Assembly (NCBI RefSeq): GCF_017309385.1
Contig: NZ_JAFJMJ010000002.1
Coordinates: 682,001 to 746,000, forward strand
DNA: 64,000 nucleotides
Direction: 5' to 3'
Source of the DNA: Amycolatopsis sp. 195334CR
GTDB lineage: Bacteria > Actinomycetota > Actinomycetes > Mycobacteriales > Pseudonocardiaceae
In this document: positions 42,217 to 50,498 of the stretch, in pieces
Layout of the letters: every line of letters begins with the position of its first letter
Numbering within the stretch: the first letter of the stretch is position 1
Program-made: the position numbers and the translations under genes
Notes under the pieces: model-generated
Database searches by the model: none
Seen by the model: the letters and a program-made list of their open reading frames with translations, nothing else
Told to the model about the DNA's origin: nothing

Positions 42217-43184
42217 TCAGGGCGGGTCCGCGCCGGGCAGGTCCAGTTCGGTGTGCCGGTGGGTGAGCGTGTCCGCCAGGTTGAACAGTTTGACGTTGAG
42301 GTCCTGCGAGGCGGCCCGCAGCAGGGCGAACGCCTCGTCGGCGTCCAGCCCCCGCCGGGCCATGATGATGCCCTTGGCCTGGCCGATCAGGTCCCGCCGG
42401 TCCAGCGCGCCGCGGATCCGGGTGCGCTGGAGTTCGGCGCGGCTGACCGCGTCGGTCTCGGCGATGGCCAGCGTGGCGTGGGTGGCCAGCAGCAGCACCA
42501 GGTCGAGATCGGTGCCGGTCAGCCCGCCGGGCCGGCTGGAGTAGAGGTTCAGCGCGCCGGACAGGCATCGGGGCCCAGCGCGGCCAGGGCGCGCCTTCGC
42601 GCAGGTCGTGGCAGGTGACGAACTCGGGTCCGCCCGGTGCGGCCGCGTCCCAGCCCAGCCCCTCGTGGAGGCGGTTCCGCGCCAGGTCGAGTTGCTCGGC
42701 CACCGGATCGGTGTGCACCGCGGTGTGCAGTTCCGCGGTCCGGCCGCGCAGGGAGAGCGACACCGGTGGCGTCGACGATGCGCTGGAGGACTTCGCCGAC
42801 GGTGTGGGCGCGCATCAGCGCCTCGGTGAGCGTGGAGAACGCGGTCGCGGTGGTGCCGGCGGCGGGCTGGGTGCCGGACAGCGCGTCGGTGATCGCCAGG
42901 CCCGCCGCGGTGCAGGCCTGGTAGGCGGGGGAGTCCGGGCTGCAGATCAGGCAGAGCCGCACGCCCCTGGCCTGGCAGTGCGCCCCCAGCTCGGTGAGCA
43001 GCCGGGTGCCCGCCGCGTCCACGGTGCTCACCTCGCTGAGGTCGACCACCAGCGAGGTCGGCGGGGTGAGCGGTTCGACGACCTCGTGCAGCTGGGCGCG
43101 CACCTCGGATGCTCGCGCGACGCCGAGGTCGCCGCCGAGCCGGACCACCGCGGCGGCGTCCGCCCGGATCCGGGCGTCTTCCAT
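42217..43184 (-). pseudogene. Broken STAS-GAF-ANTAR regulator (copy B)
   Basis: Starting from an ATG at 43184 the minus strand encodes a STAS domain (ADAAAVVRLGGDLGVARASEVRAQLHEVV, then SLVVDLSEVSTVDAAGTRLLTEL) and the first part of a sensor domain ending LQRIVDATGVA. Sequence then continues in a second frame (SLRGRTAELHTAVHTDPVAEQLDLARNRLHEGLGW, EFVTCHDLREGAPWPRWAP) and after a deletion in a third frame (LSGALNLYSSRPGGLTGTDLDLVLLLATHATLAIAETDAV, IRGALDRRDLIGQAKGIIMARRGLDADEAFALLRAASQ) through an intact ANTAR domain. At least two frame breaks and a GAF deletion are therefore present. A 93-residue ANTAR-only product (42217-42498) remains open. Confidence 0.8.
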
Positions 43185-43235
43185 GGGCACAACGATAGTG
43201 CGCGCCCGCCGGTCGCCGGGAGGTTTAACCACGTC

Positions 43236-43703
43236 GTGGGCGGGCATTGCTGGAAGGTGGAACACGAAGGCGTGCGACGCATCGCCGACCGCCTGCGCAC
43301 CCTGGCCGCGGCGGCCGACACCGACGCACTGGCCGCCGAGCTGACGCTGGTGGTGAGCACCGATCCCGCGGCCGTGGTCGGGGAGCTGGTGGTGGACTGC
43401 GCGAACGCGGTGGCGGCCAGGAGCTCGCCATTGGGCGTCGAGGACGTGTTCACCGTCTTCGTGCACGACACCGGCGGACGGCCGGTGTCCATCGACGACC
43501 TCGAACCGGGTATCCGGGCGGCCCTGCGCGCGATCGTGGCCGAGCTGAACGGGGATTCCGGCGCGCGGGACGCGGAGGTCGGGCTGGCCGTCGCCGGTTC
43601 CTCGCTGGAGGCGCTCCGGGCGATCACCCACTGCCTGCGCTGGAGCACCGATCTGGCGGCGGGGGGTGCGCTGCCCGCGTTCAGCTGCAGCCTGCCGGAC
43701 TGA
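43236..43703 (+). CDS. Conserved-looking hypothetical protein, 155 residues
   Basis: Unrecognised. The sequence is helical and acidic (IADRLRTLAAAADTDALAAELTLVVSTDPAAVVGELVVDCANAVA, IDDLEPGIRAALRAIVAELNGD) with no signal peptide or membrane helix. The GTG at 43236 is preferred because GGGAGG lies 12 bases upstream; GTG codons at 43257 and 43272 are alternatives. It is divergent from the broken STAS regulator and shares its upstream region. Confidence 0.55.
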   Translation: MGGHCWKVEHEGVRRIADRLRTLAAAADTDALAAELTLVVSTDPAAVVGELVVDCANAVAARSSPLGVEDVFTVFVHDTGGRPVSIDDLEPGIRAALRAIVAELNGDSGARDAEVGLAVAGSSLEALRAITHCLRWSTDLAAGGALPAFSCSLPD

Positions 43704-43768
43704 CCGCGTGACGTTTCCCGTCGGCTGGTGTCATGGGGGTACCGGGTGCCGTCAGGAAGGTAGTGCGC

Positions 43769-44707
43769 ATGCGCGGGTGGAGGCGTCGGCTGACGGGGTC
43801 GCGGGGGTGGCGCCGGGCGGTGCTGACGATGGTCCGGTACCGCGAGCGCGATGGTGACCACTACGCGGCGGCGGTCACGTTCTTCACGTTGTTGTCGATG
43901 GTGCCGCTGCTGATGATCGCGTTGTCGGTGGCGGGGTTCGTGCTGGCCGGGGACCGGGCGCTGGCCGGGCAGCTGGACCACGTGCTGGACCAGTCGCTGC
44001 CCGCCGCGGTCAGCGACCAGATCGTGGCGGTGGTGAACCTGGTGGTCGGCGAACGCGGGAAGCTGGGGGTGCTGGCGCTCGCCGCGTGCGCGTATTCGGG
44101 CTGGAGCTGGATCAGCAATCTGCGGGACGCGATGACCACGCTGCTCGGGCAGCCCCGGGACCAGCGTTCGATGCTGCGCGTGGTGCTGGCCGACGTGGGC
44201 ACGCTGCTCGGGATCGGGGTGGCGCTGGTCGTGTCGTTCGGGCTGGCCGCGCTGACCGGGGCGGCCGGGACGTGGGTGTTGTCGGTCGCCGGGCTGTCGG
44301 GGGCGCGGGTGGTGCTGGTGGCGGGGTCGCTGGTGCTGGGGCTGGTGGCCAACTGGCTGGTCATCGCGTGGTGCCTGGCCAAACTGCCGAGGGTGCGGCG
44401 GCCGGTGGCCGAGGGGTTGCGGGCGGCCGCCGTGGCCGCGGTGGGGTTGGCCGCGTTGCAGCAGGCCGGTGGGTTCTACCTGCGGTTGCTCGGGCATTCC
44501 CCGGCGGTGGCCACGCTCGGCGCGTTGATCGGGTTGCTGTTGTTCGTCTACCTGGTGGTGCGGTGGCTGCTGCTGGTCACGGTGTGGACGTCGACGCGCG
44601 AGGATCTGCCCGGTGGCACGCTGGCGGTCGAGGCCGGTCACGCCAGTGCGACGCTCGCGGCGGGGGCGTCGGCGAGCGTGGTGCTCAGGACGCTGTCCGG
44701 CCGTTGA
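43769..44707 (+). CDS. YihY/virulence factor BrkB family membrane protein
   Basis: A 312-residue integral membrane protein with about six helices. The N-terminus is basic, followed by RYRERDGDHYAAAVTFFTLLSMVPLLMIALSVAGFVLAG, the YihY signature. SGWSWISNLRDAMTTLLGQP and the C-terminal ATLGALIGLLLFVYLVVRWLLLVTVW segments agree with the family. Function is unsettled. The ATG at 43769 is chosen for AGGAAGG 9 bases upstream; an in-frame ATG at 43733 has no ribosome site. Overlaps the convergent nitroreductase by 23 bases. Confidence 0.88.
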   Translation: MRGWRRRLTGSRGWRRAVLTMVRYRERDGDHYAAAVTFFTLLSMVPLLMIALSVAGFVLAGDRALAGQLDHVLDQSLPAAVSDQIVAVVNLVVGERGKLGVLALAACAYSGWSWISNLRDAMTTLLGQPRDQRSMLRVVLADVGTLLGIGVALVVSFGLAALTGAAGTWVLSVAGLSGARVVLVAGSLVLGLVANWLVIAWCLAKLPRVRRPVAEGLRAAAVAAVGLAALQQAGGFYLRLLGHSPAVATLGALIGLLLFVYLVVRWLLLVTVWTSTREDLPGGTLAVEAGHASATLAAGASASVVLRTLSGR

Positions 44708-45167
44708 CCGCCGGGGTGAACGCGATGGCGTGCACGTCCGGCCAGCGGGGATCGGCTGGGTCCTCAGGGAAGCCGAGCCGCGGGGCGAGGCGCTTCCAGG
44801 CGTGCGGGTGGGCGTCCCGGTAGGCCATCAGGGTCTGCCGGGCTTCGGTGGCGTCGAGGAAGCGGTGCCCCGGGGCGGGCCACCGCCGCGCGCCGACGCG
44901 AACCTCGATCGCGGGTGCGGCTTCGAGGTTGCGGACCCAGTCGGGGGTGCCGCCCCAGGCGCCGATCACCACGGCTTCGGGCCCGGCCGGGTCGAAGGCC
45001 ACGGTTTCCACCACGACCTCGCGGCGGGCACCGGTGCGACGGCCGCGGTGGGCGAGGTAGAGCAGGCGGTGCCCGGCCAGCCCGCCGAGGCGGGCGCGGT
45101 AGAGCCAGATCGGCGCGCGCAGCAGGAGCCGGAGCAGGCCGCGTGGTTTGCGGTCGGTCAGTGCCAT
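44685..45167 (-). CDS. F420-dependent nitroreductase (Ddn) family protein
   Basis: A 160-residue split-barrel protein of the deazaflavin-dependent nitroreductase family. Family segments are HRLLYLAHRGRRTGARREVVVETVAFD, VVIGAWGGTPDWVRNLEAAPAIEVRVGARRW and TEARQTLMAYRDAHPHAWKRLAPRLGFP. Members use reduced F420 to reduce quinones or nitro compounds. Single gene; no promoter recognised. Confidence 0.88.
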   Translation of the reverse strand: MALTDRKPRGLLRLLLRAPIWLYRARLGGLAGHRLLYLAHRGRRTGARREVVVETVAFDPAGPEAVVIGAWGGTPDWVRNLEAAPAIEVRVGARRWPAPGHRFLDATEARQTLMAYRDAHPHAWKRLAPRLGFPEDPADPRWPDVHAIAFTPAVNGRTAS

Positions 45168-45427
45168 GGGTGCTCACTTCCGCCGTGCCAGTACTGGAGG
45201 GCCCGTTGTAGCACCAGACCGTCGATGGCCGCAGCAGCCTGCCCGGCCGCCGCGAGCAATGGCCCGGGCCTGCTGTGTCCACAGTGGAGTGACGAGCGGG
45301 TGACCCACCATCGGCGGAACCCGGCGCGGTCGCCGCGCGGCCGGGCGGCGGCCCCGCTAAGAAGTTGATCAAGGTGTCGCGCTGCCGCGGCCCGCCCCCA
45401 CCACAGCGAATCCGGAGGCCGTTCCGC

Positions 45428-46069
45428 ATGCCCGCACGCAGTGCTCCCCCATCCGTTCGAGGCCCGGCGGGGGTGGGACGACTGCTGTTCTTCAGCCGCT
45501 GGCTGCAGGTCCCGCTCTACCTCGGGCTGATCGTGGCGCAACTGGTCTACGTGTGGCGCTTCCTGGTGGAGACCTGGCACCTGGTGACCAGGGCGCTCAC
45601 CGGAGCCACCGAAGGCGGCGCGGTGTTCACCGAGGGCGACGTGATGCTCGCGGTGCTGCAACTGGTCGACATCGTGATGATCTCGAACCTGCTGATCATG
45701 GTGATCGTCGGCGGGTACGAGACGTTCGTGTCCCGGATCCGGCTGCGCGGCCACCCCGACGAGCCGCAGTGGCTGTCCCACGTGAACCCCAACGTGCTCA
45801 AGACCAAGCTGGCCACCGCGATCATCGGGATCTCCTCGGTGCACCTGCTGCGCACGTTCATCCAGCCCGCCCGGATACCGGAGACCGGGCAGGTCGACAC
45901 TCAGGCGGTGATGTGGCAGGCGATCCTCCACGCCCTCTTTGTGCTCTCCGCCATCGGACTGGCCTCCATCGACCGGATCATGGGGCACGCCGAACCCGGC
46001 GGGCACACCCCGGTGCCCGCCCAGCGAGTCCATCCCGCCGAAGCCGAGCCGGTGAACAGCCGGTCGTGA
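45428..46069 (+). CDS. UPF0114/YqhA family membrane protein (TIGR00645)
   Basis: A 213-residue protein with four predicted membrane helices (RWLQVPLYLGLIVAQLVYVWRFL; MLAVLQLVDIVMISNLLIMVIVGGYETFVS; LATAIIGISSVHLLRTFI; WQAILHALFVLSAIGLASIDRIM). The DIVMISNLLIMVIVGGYETFVSR stretch and NPNVLKTKLATAIIGISSVHLL are diagnostic. Function unknown. The ATG at 45428 avoids a basic, non-conserved 21-residue extension. Confidence 0.87.
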   Translation: MPARSAPPSVRGPAGVGRLLFFSRWLQVPLYLGLIVAQLVYVWRFLVETWHLVTRALTGATEGGAVFTEGDVMLAVLQLVDIVMISNLLIMVIVGGYETFVSRIRLRGHPDEPQWLSHVNPNVLKTKLATAIIGISSVHLLRTFIQPARIPETGQVDTQAVMWQAILHALFVLSAIGLASIDRIMGHAEPGGHTPVPAQRVHPAEAEPVNSRS

Positions 46070-46139
46070 TCAGTGCCGGGTCAACGCCTTCTCGACGGCG
46101 TCGAGGATGTCGAGCGAGTATCCTCGCCGACCGCGAAAC

Positions 46140-46167
46140 CGGACAACCCTCACCGGCGGGTTGTCCG
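46140..46167 (+). terminator. Intrinsic terminator after UPF0114 gene
   Basis: CGGACAACCC (46140-46149) pairs with GGGTTGTCCG (46158-46167) around an 8-base loop, 70 bases after the UPF0114 stop and just before a truncated SDR. Confidence 0.65.
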
Positions 46168-46176
46168 TTATCGGCC

Positions 46177-46491
46177 AGCCTTCCCGGCCGGGCGTCGTAC
46201 CACGCGGCGAAGCACGGTGTCGTCGGCCTGACCGGCAGCGCCGCGCTGGAATACGCGCCGCGTGGCATCCGTATCAACGCCGTGTGCCCCGGCATCATCA
46301 ACACCCCCATGGTCAGCGACATGATCGAGAAGGGCGAGCTGGACCTCGCCGAATCCGAAGCGAGCCAGCCGATCGCGCGGCTCGGCACGGCCGAGGAGAT
46401 CGCGCAGGCCGTGCTCTGGTTGTGCAGTCCGGGCGCCAGCTTCGTCGTCGGCGTCGCACTACCGGTCGACGGGGGTTACGTCGCCCAATAG
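46177..46491 (+). pseudogene. C-terminal fragment of a short-chain dehydrogenase
   Basis: Reads SLPGRASYHAAKHGVVGLTGSAALEYAPRGIRINAVCPGIINTPM... to LPVDGGYVAQ, the last ~105 residues of a classical SDR including the YxxxK active site and the PG cofactor loop. The whole N-terminal Rossmann half, with TGxxxGxG and catalytic Ser, is absent and there is no ribosome site or start codon in the right place. Similarity begins within 10 bases of the terminator hairpin, so a deletion removed the front of the gene. Confidence 0.8.
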
Positions 46492-46504
46492 CGCGATGGG
46501 CCGG

Positions 46505-46529
46505 GGTTCGGTTCGATCTCGCCGGGTAC
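46505..46529 (+). promoter_or_regulatory. Stress-sigma-type promoter of DUF3140 gene
   Basis: GGTT (46505-46508), 15-base spacer, GGGTAC (46524-46529), 35 bases before the ATG at 46565. Confidence 0.65.
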
Positions 46530-46564
46530 TCGAGGGTGCGTTCGTCCGAGCGAGAGGCGGGGAA

Positions 46565-46885
46565 ATGAGCACCGACGAGGTGGAGCGCGATTTCCGCGAC
46601 AACGTCAACATGACGGCCAAGGAGCTGTCGGACTGGCTTGCCACCGACGAGTCCAAAGGGGTCGGTCAGCACGACGGCGGTGAATCGGTGGGCCATCGCT
46701 CGGGCAGGCGGATCGTCGACCTCCTCCGGACCAAGTCCGCCGACCTCACCGACGACGATCACGCGCACATGCGGAAGGTGGTCGGCTACATCCACCGCCA
46801 CCTGGCGCAACGCCCCTCCGGCGACGTGCGCGAAACCAGCTGGCGGTACTCCTTGATGAACTGGGGCCACGACCCGGTCAAGTGA
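46565..46885 (+). CDS. DUF3140 family protein
   Basis: A 106-residue protein matching DUF3140: FRDNVNMTAKELSDWLATDESKGVG, GHRSGRRIVDLLRTKSADLTDDDHAHMRKVVGYIHRHLAQRP, then WRYSLMNWGHDP. Small, charged and soluble; function unknown, common in actinobacterial and cyanobacterial stress loci. ATG at 46565 follows GAGGCGGGGAA and a stress-type promoter. Confidence 0.85.
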   Translation: MSTDEVERDFRDNVNMTAKELSDWLATDESKGVGQHDGGESVGHRSGRRIVDLLRTKSADLTDDDHAHMRKVVGYIHRHLAQRPSGDVRETSWRYSLMNWGHDPVK

Positions 46886-46920
46886 GGTGTAGCGGGCCGG
46901 GGAAGCGGGAAGCCAGCGGG

Positions 46921-47352
46921 ATGATCGATTTCCCGGATCGCGAGCCGTCGGAGGCGACTGTCGAGGCGGTCGGCAAGCTGAGCGAGGCGCTTGAGGTCGT
47001 GGAGCGCGCCCGCGGCCACCTCTACTCCTTCCACCAGCTCACCGGCACCGCCGACCTGGGCCTGAGCGACGCGGCCGACCTGCTGGAACGGGCGGGCCAC
47101 CCGGACTGGGCCGAGCGGATCAGACGTGACCTGATCGGGCTCAACGTGCTCCCCGAACGGTGGACCTTCCAGATCGTCGAGGAGTACGACGACGGCTACT
47201 ACCGCACCTTCACCGACCTCGAGCGCGACGTGCGGGACGCGCTCACCCAGGGTCGCCGCCACCTCTTCGAGCAGCAGCTGAAGGAACGACGCCGGACACA
47301 CGGACAAGCCGGCCACGAGCCCGGCGCCCCGACCACCAGCCCGCCCCGGTGA
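46921..47352 (+). CDS. Hypothetical protein, 143 residues
   Basis: Soluble protein with an N-terminal helical region (EATVEAVGKLSEALEVVERARGHLYSFHQLTGTADLGLSDAADLLERAGHPDWAERI) and a central DLIGLNVLPERWTFQIVEEYDDGYYRTFTDLERDVRDAL, a pattern I have seen in uncharacterised actinobacterial proteins but cannot name. Start taken at the ATG at 46921; a GTG at 46882 overlapping the DUF3140 stop is possible and would make the two genes translationally coupled. Confidence 0.65.
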   Translation: MIDFPDREPSEATVEAVGKLSEALEVVERARGHLYSFHQLTGTADLGLSDAADLLERAGHPDWAERIRRDLIGLNVLPERWTFQIVEEYDDGYYRTFTDLERDVRDALTQGRRHLFEQQLKERRRTHGQAGHEPGAPTTSPPR

Positions 47353-47358
47353 GGCTGG

Positions 47359-48192
47359 TCAGGCCGCGGCCACGCGCTCCCGCAGCACGGCGAGCTTCTC
47401 GGCGGCGTCCGTGCCCGGCGCCGCCCAGTTGAGCACGATGTGCAGGTCGGCGCGCTCGATCGTGAGGATGTCGCAGTCCAGCACGAGCTCGCCCAGTTCG
47501 GGGTGCACCACCGTCTTGTGCGACCGGCCGATCGGCAGGGTTTCGTACCGGTCCCACAGGTCGGCGAAGCGCGGGTTCGCCTCCCGCAGACCGCTGATCA
47601 ACTCGGTGACCGCCCGGTCGTCCGGGTAGCGATCGGCCGCCCGCCGCAGGTCGGAAACCATCATGCGTTCGAACGCGTCGGCGTGCGCGGCGTCGCGTTC
47701 GATGCGGGAGGCACCGGCCGGGCTCGCGGCGGCGAAGTAGCCCCAGATCAGGTTGGCCGGCCCGGTGGGGCTGCCGAACAGTTCGCTCCACAGCGGGTTC
47801 CACTGCACGGCGTCCCACGCGGCGGTGAACACGGCCAGCGGGGTGTCGCTCATCCGGTCGATCATGCGCTGCACCCCGGGCGGCACCTCCCGCGGCACCG
47901 AACCCGACGGCGGCACCACGGAACCAGCCAGGCGGTAGAGCAGTTCCCGCTCTACCGCGTTCAACCGCAGCGTCCGCGCGAAGGCCCCGAGCACCGGCGG
48001 CGAGGGGTTCCCGGAGCGGCCCTGTTCGAGCTGCACCAGGTAGTCGACGGAGATCCCGGCCAGCACGGCAAGTTCCTCGCGCCGGAGCCCGGGCACCCGG
48101 CGGTTGCCACCGGCGGGCAGGCCCACCTCGGCCGGGCCGATGCGTTCCCGCCACGCGCGCAGGGCGGTGCCGAGTTCCGTGTGCGTGCTCAT
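47359..48192 (-). CDS. XRE-family regulator with MmyB-like ligand-binding domain
   Basis: A 277-residue regulator. Residues 5-75 are an HTH (LGTALRAWRERIGP, GLRREELAVLAGISVDYLVQLEQGRSGNPS) and the rest is an MmyB-like domain (AAWDAVQWNPLWSELFG, DAFERMMVSDLRRAADRYPDD, VLNWAAPGTDAAEKLAVL). Proteins of this group often control an adjacent oxidoreductase; here the divergent gene is an NADP-binding F420 reductase-like protein, with an inverted repeat between them at 48241. ATG at 48192 is chosen where family similarity begins. Confidence 0.88.
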   Translation of the reverse strand: MSTHTELGTALRAWRERIGPAEVGLPAGGNRRVPGLRREELAVLAGISVDYLVQLEQGRSGNPSPPVLGAFARTLRLNAVERELLYRLAGSVVPPSGSVPREVPPGVQRMIDRMSDTPLAVFTAAWDAVQWNPLWSELFGSPTGPANLIWGYFAAASPAGASRIERDAAHADAFERMMVSDLRRAADRYPDDRAVTELISGLREANPRFADLWDRYETLPIGRSHKTVVHPELGELVLDCDILTIERADLHIVLNWAAPGTDAAEKLAVLRERVAAA

Positions 48193-48240
48193 GGCCACCA
48201 GTATGCGCTCCCGTTCCGGTGGCTGGGTGGTACTCGGATT

Positions 48241-48262
48241 ACCAGGCACGAGGACGCCTGGT
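48241..48262. promoter_or_regulatory. Inverted repeat between XRE regulator and reductase
   Basis: ACCAGGC (48241-48247), 8-base gap, GCCTGGT (48256-48262). Centrally placed in the 142-bp divergent region; candidate operator of the XRE protein. Confidence 0.5.
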
Positions 48263-48334
48263 GCCCCCGCGCGGCCGGGCCGAACATCGACTCGTGGCAA
48301 CCCGCCTCACCAGCCAAGAAGAAAGAACTCGGTG

Positions 48335-49141
48335 ATGACTCAGACGATCGGAATCATCGGCTCCGGCCTGTCCGGCAGCGGGCTCGCCCGCCTCGCCGTC
48401 GCGGCGGGGTATCACGTGGTGCTCAGCAATTCGCGTGGTCCGGAGACCATTTCCCACCTGGTCGAAGAACTCGGCCCGCTCGCCCGCGCCGCCACGGTCG
48501 AGGAGGCGATCGAGGCCGGGGAGCTGGTCGCGATCCCGTTGCCGCTGGCGAACTTCGAGGCCCTTTCCGCCGGCGAGCTCGCCGGGAAGGTGGTCATCGA
48601 CCAGACCAACTACTACCCCTCGGCCGGTGAATTCCGGCGGGCCGATCTCGACGCCGGTGAGCTGACGTCGAGCGAACTCGTGCAGCGGCACCTGCGGGAT
48701 TCGAAGGTGGTCAAGGCGTTCCACAACCTCGACTGGCACCACCTGTCGTTCAACGCCCGGCCGGTGGGCGACCCCGGGCGGACGACCCTGCCGATCGCCG
48801 GGGACGACCCCGCCGCCAAGGAACTCGTGACGCGGTTCGTGGAGTCGGTCGGGTACGACGTGGTCGACGCCGGTTCGCTCGCCGACAGCTGGCGCGTCGA
48901 GCCGAACACGCCGATCTACTTCTGGCCCTACGCACCCACCATCCCGAATGGACTGACGGAGGACGAGGAGAAGAAGTACTACCTGGAACACGCGGGCGAA
49001 CCCCTTTCCCGGGAAAAGGCAAGGGAACTGATCGACAAGGCGGAACGCCCGTCGCCCATCGGCGGCACGCTGGACGGGCTCCCGCCCGCGCACGTCGCCA
49101 TTTTCCTGGAGCTGGCCAGCGCCGGGACCTGGCAGAGGTGA
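48335..49141 (+). CDS. NADPH-dependent F420 reductase-like NAD(P)-binding protein
   Basis: A 268-residue dinucleotide-binding protein. The Rossmann motif TIGIIGSGLSGSGLARLAVAAGYHVVLSNSRGPE has the SNSR basic loop typical of NADP recognition in F420H2:NADP oxidoreductases; KVVIDQTNYYPSAGEF and SKVVKAFHNLDWHHL follow as in the family. The C-terminal ~70 residues exceed typical Fno length, so substrate may differ. Divergent from an XRE regulator and ends at a strong bidirectional terminator. Confidence 0.85.
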   Translation: MTQTIGIIGSGLSGSGLARLAVAAGYHVVLSNSRGPETISHLVEELGPLARAATVEEAIEAGELVAIPLPLANFEALSAGELAGKVVIDQTNYYPSAGEFRRADLDAGELTSSELVQRHLRDSKVVKAFHNLDWHHLSFNARPVGDPGRTTLPIAGDDPAAKELVTRFVESVGYDVVDAGSLADSWRVEPNTPIYFWPYAPTIPNGLTEDEEKKYYLEHAGEPLSREKARELIDKAERPSPIGGTLDGLPPAHVAIFLELASAGTWQR

Positions 49142-49148
49142 CGGTCCA

Positions 49149-49182
49149 CCGCGGCCGCCCGGGGTGCACCGGGCGGCCGCGG
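49149..49182. terminator. Bidirectional intrinsic terminator
   Basis: CCGCGGCCGCCCGG (49149-49162) pairs perfectly with CCGGGCGGCCGCGG (49169-49182), a 14-bp stem with a 6-base loop, between two convergent genes. Confidence 0.85.
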
Positions 49183-49189
49183 TCCCCTT

Positions 49190-49843
49190 TCAGTTCTTCC
49201 GTTCCTTCTCGCGTTCGCCGAGCCAGGAGAGGACCTCGCGGTTGAACACCTCGGGCGCGTTGCGGGCGATGAAGTGACCGGCTCCGCCGATCCGCTTGAG
49301 CGTCAGCGGGCCCTCGATGAACTCGCGGCCGACGAACAGCTGCTCCGGCCCGATGTAGGGATCGGTCATGGAGTAGAACTGCAGGACGGGCACGGTCACC
49401 GGTGGCAGCGGGTCCATCCTGGGCGAGGTGTCGGGGTTCACCGTGGCGCGGTACCAGTTGAGCCAGCTGGCCTTCAGGCCGTTCGGGCGCTCCCAGTCGG
49501 CGAGGATGAGGTCCATGTCCGGGTGCCAGTCGAAGAACTCCCTGGCGAGCGCCCAGTCGTCCGCCCGCAGCGCCGCCTCCGCCGCCTCGAACTGGAAGTA
49601 GGTCATGTACCAGGACCGCTTCCGCTGGTCGATCGCCGGGTTGACGAAGAAACCGTTGAGGTGGCTGACGTTCTCCGAGATGAGGCCGAGCACCCGGCCG
49701 GGGTTCAGCGCGGCGAACATCCACAGTGGAATGCTGCCGCGGTCGCCGCCCTCGACGTAGAACTCGTCGATCCCGAGCGCGTCGACGACCGCCAGCGCGC
49801 GGTCGTAGTCGCGGGGCGCCCTGGCCAGCGCGCTCGAAGTGAC
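49190..49843 (-). pseudogene. N-terminally truncated alpha/beta hydrolase (epoxide hydrolase/dehalogenase-like)
   Basis: The minus strand reads LARAPRDYDRALAVVDALGIDEFYVEGGDRGSIPLWMFAALNPGRVLGL and continues through FYSMTDPYIGPEQLF to RIGGAGHFIARNAPEVFNREVLSWLGE. This is the C-terminal two thirds of an epoxide hydrolase-like protein: the elbow (GGDRGS for the usual GHDRGA, with Asp nucleophile) and catalytic His (GGAGHF) are present. The N-terminal strands with the HGxP oxyanion motif are missing and the frame runs into the start of the truncated AraC gene. The internal ATG at 49720 would give an inactive 176-residue piece. Confidence 0.72.
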
Positions 49844-50498
49844 CCCGAGTGACGCCGCTCAGGAGGGTGACGAGGTGCGCGTCGGCGAGGTGGCCGATGA
49901 GGACACCTACGTCTGCTGCATCGACTTCGTGTTCGAGGAGGCCAACGCGTCGGTGCTGTTCAACGTGCTGCCGCCGATCGTGCTCGTCCGGGCGGGGGAT
50001 CCGCGTGGCGCGCTGCTCAAGAACCTGTCGGCGCTGACGGTCGCCGAGATGGAGTCGGCGGGCGTCGGGCGGTCCCTGGTGCTGGAGCACCTCGCGCAGC
50101 TCATCCTCGTGCACATGCTGCGGGTGCACGCCGACGGGACCGAGCGGCCCGTGGGCTGGCTCGGTGCGCTGGTCGAGGACGGGATCGGGGCGGCGTTGCG
50201 GGCGATGCACGCGGATGTGGGCCGTCGCTGGACGCTCGACGAGCTGGCCGCGATCAGCCACATGTCCCGGTCGGCGTTCGCGGCGTCGTTCAAGGCCAAG
50301 GTCGGCACGGCGCCGCTGACCTACCTGATCGAATGGCGGATGAGCCTGGCCAGGGACGCCCTGCGCAACGACACCCGGTCGATCTCCGAACTGGCCGCCG
50401 CGACCGGGTACGAGTCCGAGAGCGCCTTCAGCACGGCGTTCCGGCGCGTGGTCGGGGCGTCACCGCGGTACTTCCGGGAAAAAGCACGGCTTGGATGA
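49839..50498 (+). pseudogene. N-terminally truncated AraC-family regulator
   Basis: 219 residues are open from a GTG at 49839. The sequence enters mid-way through a cupin_6-type sensor domain (DEDTYVCCIDFVFEEANASVLFNVLPPIVLV) and then has a complete AraC DNA-binding domain (WTLDELAAISHMSRSAFAASFKAKVGTAPLTYLIEWRMSLARDALR, SISELAAATGYESESAFSTAFRRVVGASPRYF). Roughly the first 80-100 residues of the family's sensor domain are absent. It abuts a hydrolase also lacking its front, so the two probably were divergent neighbours and one deletion removed both 5' ends. Confidence 0.68.

Noticed and set aside
43737..43742. GGGTAC before the YihY gene as another stress promoter
   Set aside because: No GNNT element occurs 14-16 bases upstream (the nearest GTTT is 20 bases away), so it was left out of the promoter set.
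45168..45427. Hidden gene in the 260-bp gap before the UPF0114 gene
   Set aside because: No frame has a ribosome site or family features; the in-frame extension of UPF0114 is basic and non-conserved in appearance.
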